From Gymnothorax reevesii (lineage: Eukaryota > Chordata > Actinopteri > Anguilliformes > Muraenidae): 64,000 nt of DNA. The DNA lies in NCBI GenBank assembly GCA_029721435.1, contig CM056586.1, forward strand, positions 68,969,679-69,033,678. The letters are read 5' to 3'. Shown here in pieces: positions 56,056 through 64,000 of this stretch. The translations under genes and the position numbers were made by a program. Position 1 is the stretch's first letter. Every line of letters starts with the position of its first letter. The notes under the pieces were generated by a model that was not told where the DNA came from, made no database searches, and saw nothing but the letters and a program-made list of their open reading frames with translations.

Positions 56056-57589
56056 AGCCTAGTTTAATCAACTGATATCAGCCTGCAAAGTTGATTAGTC
56101 GTATTAGGAGTGCTTCTGCTCGGCCAGAATGAAAACCTGCCGCCCCTCGGCCTTTTACAGACCAGTGAGACACCCCTGTCCAAAGACAAGATAACATCTT
56201 TGAACTTTGACATGACCTTGACCTTTACAAGTGACTTCAGGAGAGACATCTATCTGGCTGCAGAGGTACCAGGAACAGGATTATGAGTGAAAAGAGGGAA
56301 GATTCAGTTAGTTCCATGGAGATAATTATTCCCTCCACCTTATTCCTCCCCAAAGACGTCCACCCCTGCCAAAATGTGTTCTTGGGTTCCAAATGTCCTC
56401 TAGAAATAACTGAATGGCAGTCATTACCTACTATCTTTACGACAACATCATAAAGATCAAAATGACCCCTAATTTCTTAAAATAGCCTCAGTAATTTGTA
56501 TCGAAAATTTCTTTAATATCAGAAATTTTTGGTGGTGGGCTCATAAGTCCACCGTGTTCAAATGACCAGTTTCTGACTTTGGACCTTTGCTGCCAGTATT
56601 TTTATGCCTTCGAATAAATAAATCCTTGATAAATCCTTGAAACTTGCTTGATTATCTCGTCTGGACCTGAATTGTCCAAATCTGCAATCAGCTTTGGATG
56701 ATCAGTCACGCTTCCAGAGACATAGCTAGTCGGTAAAAGGAAAAGGGAAAAAAAAAAACCCCTCCAGACAACTCTGACCATGCAGACCTTTGTTTCCCCA
56801 AAATTGAGGGGTGTCCATGGTTTGCAAAATTCATCCTAAGGATGCAATATTACATATAGGAGGTTTAGCTCTCCGTACACACAGGCATCCACTTGTGTTC
56901 ACTTTTATTTGCAAAGTTATGAATGCCTAAAATAGGCCACAGGTTAAAAATCTGTGAGGTACCATTCAGGAACCTCTCACGAGAGACAGGAATCCAAAAA
57001 AACGTATGCCTTTAATGGGGTCCGAGTCAAAGCCAAAATACACAGGAATTGCCAAGACACAATACGAAATCCAAAAACAGAATCGACTAGACAGGCAGGG
57101 GTCAGAACCAGTAAGAGATGGGCAGAGGTACAAAAACGATTGGCAAAAAGTCGTAGTCGATGAGCAAAGCCGAGGGTCATACACAGGGCATCCAAACACA
57201 GAACTCGTGGTAACCTATACAAAAATAGGTCAAAATCCAGAAAGACAGAAACAGTACAAAAAGGGCAGTGGCAAGAATCAGGGTCGGACAATCCAGTAGA
57301 AGCGAAACAATATTCAATGGCATACGAGGCACTCTGCACAAAGAAGTATTGATCAACGTTCTGACAAGAGCTGTGAGTGAAAAGACTCCTAATATACACA
57401 CAGGGAAGGTCACATGCTATACAGAGACAGGTGCAGGGAATGGAGCTAATCACATCGGGAGAATCACATGAGGGAAACCCTAACCACGAAAGACAAAATA
57501 CGAACGGGAATCACACAAACAGCTTATGACATTTAAACAGCTCCGGTCCAGGAGTTCTATGTGCACAGATAACGAGCGCAGGAGAGTGA
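56056..57589. other. Intergenic; purine-rich old repeat from about 57.0 kb
   Basis: 57000-57300 has runs such as GGGTCATACACAGGGCATCC and AACAGAATCGACTAGACAGG that look like an old dispersed element. Open frames on both strands here show no homology. Confidence 0.4.
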
Positions 57590-58095
57590 TTAAGCACGTG
57601 CGAGAGATTCTCGCTGAAGCTCAGGAGAGGACAGAAACAGGCTAAGAGGCGGAGAATAGAACAGGGCGATTGCGGAGAGGGAATTATTCTATTAGTAGTG
57701 GTGCAACTTTACAAATTAAACTAGAGTGCTTGTTATTAAGTTAGTAATCTTATGTACATTGATTAGTTGGGTTAGTAAACTATAATACAAAATACAAATT
57801 TTAGTCTTGTTAGTAATCAGAACAGAAAGACGAAGGAAGAAATCGAGAATCGAAGGAATATATTAAACACTGGAATTCATTTAAATCACCCAAAGTCAGT
57901 GGGCACGCAGACAGGGGAGACGGACTGAACCAACTAGATCACAAGACAGGGGAGACAAGTGCAATGGAACCGAGAAATGGAATGAACTAAAACCTGAGCA
58001 TTACAATAACCAAAAAGAATAAATAAAAGACAATAGTGAACACAGAACAAGAACATGAGCATGACCAAAAACCAAAACCATGACAAAATCATCAA
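57590..58095. repeat. Unclassified dispersed repeat, copy 1
   Basis: Blocks in order: AGGCGGAGAATAGAACAGGG CGA, GTGCTTGTTATTAAGTTAGT, AAATCACCCAAAGTCAGTGG GCACGCA, GACAGGGGAGACAAGTGCAA TGG and GAACAAGAACATGAGCATGA CC. The same blocks occur in order at 59.9-60.4 kb. No coding capacity; class unknown. Confidence 0.75.
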
Positions 58096-59889
58096 AATGG
58101 CCTATACGCCCAAGCCATTTTGACCTCATGGAAATACTAGAAAAATGAACATTTAATTGAAACATCTACCACATGTAATCACTGAACTGGTGAAAAATCA
58201 ACTTTGGATCTTTTCTTCTTCAAATAAAATGTTCAAATTTTCGTTTCACATGTTGCTCTTCTATACACTTTAATCTCAAAAGCATAGTTCCTCCTTTTAA
58301 TTTGTCTCTCCCCAAATACTTTTAAATCAAGAAACTGCCCCTAATATCATTGCAGACAAATGGTGTTTGTGTGGAGGAGTTGTTATCGCTGAAGTATGTG
58401 CTCCATGAGAGCTTGTTTCAGGTCGACAGGCAGATCTCCCAGAACTGGGGCTGCGTCCCCCCCTACCCAGCTCTGCTGCAAAAACAATTTCTAGCTCCAT
58501 GCTTTCTAATTCATATCCTGGCAGGGAACAAGCCTTTGATTTGACTAGAGCTTTGTTCTGCCCAAAGACCTATTATACAGTGACAAGAGTCTCACAGTGA
58601 GTAATAATGGCCGACAGACCTTTCAAGCTCAAGAAGTAGACTGGAAATTACTTGATGACCAAATGCAACACTGGAAGTGAAGAAATTTACAAATATTATA
58701 ACCCTGTTAAACTTAGGGCTAGGTTCTGAAATATTAAAATCTGAAGTTTTAAATCCATTACTCTGCATCCTGGCCACAACCAGCATTGGGAAGCCTGTTT
58801 AAGAATATTTCCCAAACCAGTATGACCTTCAGCGCAGGGTAATGGAGTGCAGTGTTGCATAGCTGAACAGAAAGAATAAATGAATGACGATTCTCTCTGT
58901 GCATTATCGGTAATCATTCAAACTAGTTAAGTAATTCTGTGATATAAAGAGAAATTCAAATTTCACTGTAACAACTTGAATTACAATCCAAAAGGCTGTT
59001 GCTCTTGATATTGAATTGTGTCCTCAAACTGTATCAGCATAAATGTGTAAATATAACGTAAGCCTATTTGTCCCTGCCATCTTCGAAGAGCATGCCAAAT
59101 TCGACCCACATGTGGTAGGAGGAGAATTCACTAATAACGCTTGAGCTGCCACACACAGTGTGGACGGGTTTCGGTGAAATGACGATTCCCTTCCTTGATT
59201 TTCCCGAGGCCAAACAGCTCAGCGTTCATGGATCTTAAATATGCACCCTTGTTCAGCCTCAAAGGTGCAGGGAAAAAAGCTGCCCGTATCAAGTTGCAGG
59301 GAAGTCTTGGAAATTAGGGAGACCAAAGCTTCAGTTCTTCCATGTTGGGGGCTGAGAACAATGGCAGCTTTCTCCTGAAGTACAACTTCAAAGGTTCGCA
59401 CAATGACTGCTCTGAGTTATACTTTGTTGTAGCTCACTGAGGAAACTCACAGATGTTTTTCCCACACGAGACACTGTTGGAGCGGTTTGAGTACCCGGTG
59501 GCCTCAAGCGTTTCTCTTGGTCTCTTTTTTCTCCCTTTAGTGTGAGGCAGATGTACAACCTGCACTCTCTGCTCTTCGCTCAGAGAATCAAATTTTAAAA
59601 GCCGTTGAATGGATATTTCCTCCTCAGAGCTACTCTTCCCTGATTTACAATGTGTAACTCACAGAGGTAAAGTTCATGTGTTGTGCGTAAATTGGTTTTC
59701 ATTCTTAAAGTATAATTAATAGTTTGACATGTTGTCCTTGGGAAGTTGTAAACCTATTATAAAAATTAAATTTTTAATACTGGTTTAGCCTTTGTTTATC
59801 AAGTACCATGTCCTCAAAAAATACCAATACTAATGCCTTTGGTAAATATTACCCTGAAGACTTCTGAAGTGCAAAGACAATAAGAGAAA
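58096..59889. other. Intergenic between two copies of a repeat
   Basis: No recognised gene. A stretch at 58354-58544 is open on + and has an acceptor-like TTGCAG, but no recognisable product. Confidence 0.4.
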
Positions 59890-60430
59890 GGACAGCGTGA
59901 GCAGGTGTGGAGACTCCACAGAAACGCAGCAGAGAAGATTAGGGAGAGACAAGGGGCGGAGACTAGAATAGGGCGAATGCTGAGAGCTTATTAATCAATT
60001 AGTTAGTGCAGCTATACAATCCCTAGTGCTCGTTAGTAAGTTAGTGTTTTATACAATGTTAGTCTTGGTTAGTAATTCAACAAAAACAACAAACTGTTAG
60101 TATGTGTTAGTAATATAGAAAAAGCAAGGGGAAGGAAGTAAACGAGATTGGAAGGAAGGTTGAAATCCAGAAACCATTAAATCACCCGAAAGAGTGGCAC
60201 GCAATACCGGGGCTGTGAGCAATGACAAGACAAGAGACCAGACAGGGGGAGACAAAGTGCAATGCATGGGAGAAACAAAAACATGGACCGGAATGAAACT
60301 ATGGTAAAATACAAAACATGGAAAAACTAAACTACACAATACATGAACAAATCTAAGTAACCAAATCACAATACATAATCCGAGGCATAGTTTGGCAATA
60401 CAGAGAACAGGCAGAACATCAAAGACACGG
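59890..60430. repeat. Unclassified dispersed repeat, copy 2
   Basis: It matches copy 1: GGGCGGAGACTAGAATAGGG CGA, GTGCTCGTTAGTAAGTTAGT, AAATCACCCGAAAGAGTGGC ACGCA and GGGGGAGACAAAGTGCAATG. Same orientation, about 2.3 kb apart. Confidence 0.75.
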
Positions 60431-60880
60431 CAAACAGAGCAGAAACATAACAGGTTGTTGCTGAGAAATATAAAATGGGCTCCACCCATCTGCGCAGTGA
60501 CAGATAGATAATGTTCGCTAGTCTGCCACTAATGAACACTTGGTTACAATTAGGAAATGTAAATGGGGACGGGTTTGGAGATGTAATGCGCTTTAAGGCA
60601 AGGTCATGGTAGGGCTATAACCCCTCCAATGGAAAGTCCCGGGTGGAGGAGGTTAATGCAAACCAGCTCAGTTTTAATAGCTAACTATGATGATAGCAAC
60701 AGTAACAGAGACATGTCAATACAAATGTTGAGAAATTGAGCTGGATAGCCTGTTGTAGAAATGAATTTGATAGCTTGCCACAGAGCCAAGAACTTAACCC
60801 TGGCTACTTTAGTTAGCTTGCTGCATTTGTTTGGCAAGATGATGCAGTATTCAATTTTTTTAAATGGCAGTAAGTGCCAT

Positions 60881-61000
60881 TTAACTCCCTGCGGAAGCTC
60901 TTTTAAACAAATTGCCACATGATAGGTTTTCAACAGCATCAGATTTTGATATCTTGCATCATTGAGCAACTATAGTTGCCCATGGCACTCAAAGGGTTAA
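60881..61000. mobile_element. TTAA MITE family copy 3
   Basis: TTAACTCCCTGCGGAAGCTC at the left and CACTCAAAGGGTTAA at the right. It is the best preserved copy and shows TTAA on both sides. Confidence 0.82.
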
Positions 61001-61760
61001 AGAGTCGAGGGTTACCTTTGTGGTCAGCTTCAAGTCATTGTCCATCAGCACTATGAGGCACTGAATAGCGACTTTTGAAGCATTAGGCTGAATCTGAGTG
61101 GACGGTGTTGCCAGATAGAATTCAGTTTTCATCCTGCAGCTTTGGTCATCAGTCATATCATGGATAAATACAAGGGAACCATTCCTATTAACAGTGCATG
61201 CCCACGCCCAAACACTACCAACACAGTTGAGGTGGTATGCTTCAGATCATCTTCTTCTCGTCCCATTTATGTATGTATTTATTTAACCTTCGTTTATACA
61301 AGGAAATCCATTGACACATCAGTCTCATTTGCTATGGTGCCCTGTTTGCAATGGTACCCATCATTCTGGTGCAATTTGATCTTTGTCTCATCTGTCCATA
61401 AGACTTTGTTCCAGATCTGTACTGGCTTTTTTTAGATGTTTCTGGCCAAACTCTAATCTGGTCCTCCTCTCTTTAGGCTCAATAGTCATTTACATCTCGT
61501 GGTGAACTCTCAGGGCCAGATTCACTCAGAACTTTTGCAAGTGCAAAATGTTTTAGCACAAGCAAAATCCAGAATGTCACGAATGATAGATGCAAAGCAA
61601 GTACCCTGGTAAATCACCGGCCAGGTTATTGGCTTCGCATGTGCAAAAAGATCTTTCTTGTGCAGAATCTTAGTGAATCTGGCCCTCAGTATTTACTCTG
61701 TTTTCTTCACCAGAGAAATATTTCCTCTCTTATACAAAACACATTGGATGCAACTTCACA
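61001..61760 (-). mobile_element. Tc1-like relic (family C), split by a MITE
   Basis: The - strand reads, with frameshifts, NGSLVFIHDMTDDQSCRMKT and TQIQPNASK, then VLMDNDLKLTTKVTLD. Further right are typical family blocks: GATCTTTGTCTCATCTGTCC ATAA and CTCGTGGTGAACTCT. The element resumes after the MITE with CAGTATTTACTCTG. Inactive. Confidence 0.8.
61513..61685. mobile_element. 173-bp MITE inserted in the Tc1 relic
   Basis: GGGCCAGATTCACTCAGA at the left pairs with TCTTAGTGAATCTGGCCC at the right, with one mismatch. TCA flanks both sides. The Tc1 sequence reads through when it is removed. A 3-bp duplication could fit a PIF/Harbinger-type element, but the evidence is thin. Confidence 0.8.
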
Positions 61761-62290
61761 GTGGAGACAAGCAATGACCCAAAGCAAACTGCAAAAGCAA
61801 CCCAAAACTTTTTATAAGGGAAAAAAAATGGAATGGTCAACATTAGCCAATGAAACTACCTGATCTGAATCTAATTAAGAATGTGTTTCACTGACTGAAG
61901 GCAAAACTATTGGCAAAGCAGCGCATGAACAAACAGGAACTTAAGACAGCAGCAGTGAACACCTGGCAGCACATAAACAGGGCAGAGACTCAGCATCTGG
62001 TGACGTCTCTGGGCTCCAGACTTCGGCAGTCATGGTCTGCGAAGAATGTACAACCTAGTATTAAATATGACAATTTTATCATTACATTCATTTGTCCAAT
62101 TCCTTTCAAGCCCCAAACATTGAGGGATTATTAATTCCTACACTTTTCATGTAATATTTTAACTAAAGTAAAGCTGAAAGTCTACATTTCAAGCACATTT
62201 TGACTGTTTCATGTCAAATCCATGCGATTGTATTCAGAGCCAAAATGGTGAAAATTGTGTCACTACTGAAATAATTTAGGACCTGACTGT
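61740..62290 (+). mobile_element. Tc1-like relic (family C), opposite orientation
   Basis: The + strand encodes FTVETSNDPKQTAKATQ (Asp region, altered), then NKQELKTAAVNTWQHINRAE and TQHLVTSLGSRL, the usual C-terminus of this family. It ends near TTTAGGACCTGACTGTA. It abuts a - strand fragment of the same family, giving a head-to-head arrangement. Confidence 0.85.
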
Positions 62291-63149
62291 ACATTACTCT
62301 ATGTTTGTAAATTTGTGCATGAATTTAGAAAAGAAAATTATTAATTGTAGCGGTGTGAAATCTACAAAATAAAAAGATTTTCATGGCGGTTTAACTCTAT
62401 GCAGAGGTTTTCTCCCAGGAATTCTGGGGGCGTGGCATCATTCACCTGTTCAAAGGCAACATCTCCATGGCAGCCTGTTCTCACCCTCAATGCAACTTCA
62501 GCAAAATGCCACTGCGTCATCGCGATTCAAATTATTAACTATAAATAACTATATTAACAGACATTTATTCTTATTTCATGACAACAGCAAATAGCTTTAA
62601 TAATTTTCAGCATTTTTGGCCTTTTTTTTGTGATAAACCAAAATTACAAGTAACGGAAAATCTATAAATGGCCCTCGCGTGAATTCCAAGGAAGGAAAGT
62701 GAATGAGTTCTTCAGGGAAGTAATCATTCACTTTACTTTCTTCAATGTGAAGTGAGATAATAGATCCCATAAATCTTCAACAAAATATTAGAAGTAATTA
62801 TAATAATGAGCAGACCAACATAAAAATAATACGAGCTGGATCTCAAGCGCTGACAGAATGAGATCGCAGCAGCCCTTTTTAATTCAGCTGTCATTTCAAA
62901 TTGATAATTGTAGCTTCCCTCATCCCATCGCTAATTGATGGTTAGCAAAGTACAATATACACCAATTGCTTGCTGCCTTAGCTGTCAGATACGACAGAAG
63001 CGCCAAGTTCCTTAACACTGGAAATATCAACCAGTCACATACGCTTCCACTTCGTTATAAATATCCATGTGAGTTTTCCAGTGAATAAGTGATAATTAAT
63101 GATGATTTCTAAAGAAATTGAACAAACACCCAAATAAATTCATTAATAA

Positions 63150-63180
<31 letters not shown>

Positions 63181-63431
63181 ACGCGTGAAGTTCGGCGACC
63201 GCGTGTTGCCATTGGGCCCTGCAGGAATTTCCCTTCTCACAGTCAGAGGGTTCAGCCATGGGAAAGAACTTGGCACACTAATCCCTTCAAAGCAACCAAC
63301 CTCTAATTCAAAATCTGCAGCTGCAAACACTTCAGAGGGCTGCGATTGTTTCACCAGGAAAGCCAGATAAAGATCTGAGTTGGTATTTAAAACTCGTATT
63401 GTCGAAATACAATTGAACGTACCCGTTGCTA
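62291..63431. other. Intergenic, nothing recognised
   Basis: No gene is seen. (AAAT)n microsatellite at 63148-63180. Confidence 0.5.
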
Positions 63432-63692
63432 TCAGAGTTCGTTTTCTTCATCTTTGATTTTTTTTTTTTTTTTTGGTTCGTTCTCCGGAAGAATAGTTTG
63501 GAATTTCATCACGTAGATTACACCTTGTTTAATGTGCTGATATAAATGTGATATAGCGTGCTTATATGTCTGACCAAAACTCGCCTGTTCGACCTGCAGC
63601 ACGTGAGATTCAGCTGTCCCGAGGGCGGTGAATAAGTGGGCATATATGGTGACAACATATGGTGACACTGCCGTCAAGGTTGATTCGGCCAT
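63432..63692 (-). CDS. Unrecognised ORF running into a poly-A tract
   Basis: The - strand opens MAESTLTAVSPYVVTIYAHL, continues HVLQVEQASFGQTYKHAISH and reaches ILPENEP just before a run of about 16 A (T on the + strand, 63458-63473). The run encodes lysines and the frame then ends. No signal peptide or domain is recognised. It could be the 3' end of a retroposed sequence with a poly-A tail, a first exon, or chance. Confidence 0.2.
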   Translation of the reverse strand: MAESTLTAVSPYVVTIYAHLFTALGTAESHVLQVEQASFGQTYKHAISHLYQHIKQGVIYVMKFQTILPENEPKKKKKIKDEENEL

Positions 63693-64000
63693 TTACTGTC
63701 GAAAACCTTTTCTTCAAATGTCATTTTTCACAGGTCGGCCCCTCTTTGAACGTGCAAGAAAGAGGACTCGTGTTATCTTTTCCGAGAGCTGTTTATGATA
63801 TTACTAATCGGAAAATAATATTTTTTTCAGAGCATTGACCAAAGATAAAGTCCAGTCTGGACACAGAGTGGATAATATATCGATTTTCAATTTGTAGCCT
63901 AATTTAAGCTAAATTACATTAATTTAAGACCTGATTTACAAGCGATTGGTTCACGTGGTTGTAACAAACGGGGTAGTAAAGAGCCCATCGATCAGAGGTA
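63693..64000. other. Right edge, nothing recognised
   Basis: AT-rich sequence without a visible gene or repeat. Confidence 0.5.

Noticed and set aside
58354..58544. Open frame TNGVCVEELLSLKYVLHESL after an acceptor-like TTGCAG
   Set aside because: The opposite strand is equally open, there is no donor or polyadenylation signal and no recognised family. It could be an old repeat.
59535..59590. CTCCCTTTAG followed by a short frame (VRQMYNLHSLLFAQRIKF)
   Set aside because: Only 18 codons to a stop and no supporting exon.

Overview
The window is nuclear DNA from a ray-finned fish. Three things support this: a multi-exon vertebrate gene with GT-AG introns (UBR3); several degraded Tc1-like transposons of types common in teleosts; and tRNA-derived SINEs, TTAA-flanked MITEs and a CR1/L2-type LINE between AT-rich introns and intergenic sequence. 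There is no prokaryotic gene content, and I recognised no rRNA, functional tRNA or CRISPR array.

Region 1 (1-23.5 kb) holds the 3' half of UBR3 on the + strand. I placed 17 consecutive coding exons (3440-23534) by splice sites, reading phase and recognisable UBR3 sequence. Joined, they are 2,571 nt, exactly 856 codons plus a stop, with no frame break. They encode the region before the RING, a RING-H2 finger split over three exons, the helical C-terminal region, and the cysteine-rich C-terminal domain ending in PHYNGL. Exons for the N-terminal half, including the UBR box, lie upstream of the window. The introns carry two large minisatellites (1-1166 and 11323-13112), a (GT)n tract touching an acceptor, a 120-bp tandem repeat rich in GCTAGC, and Tc1 relics.

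Region 2 (23.5-64 kb) is mostly intergenic and repeat-rich. It includes a hAT-type MITE with an 8-bp target duplication, a SINE with 15-bp target duplications, a 5'-truncated LINE whose tail has grown into a pentanucleotide array, a near-complete but inactivated Tc1, nested TTAA MITEs, a 143-bp hairpin and two copies of an unclassified ~0.5-kb repeat. Three candidate coding pieces are listed at low confidence. The best (52097-52231, +) resembles the class III myosin tail, which would fit MYO3B lying beyond UBR3 as in mammals, but I found no kinase or motor exons for it.

The most notable observation is the minisatellite after UBR3 exon 8. Its repeat unit is a copy of that exon's own 5' splice junction, so the true donor heads an array of about 53 donor-like copies. 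About 30 keep GTGAGT and about 23 have drifted to GC.
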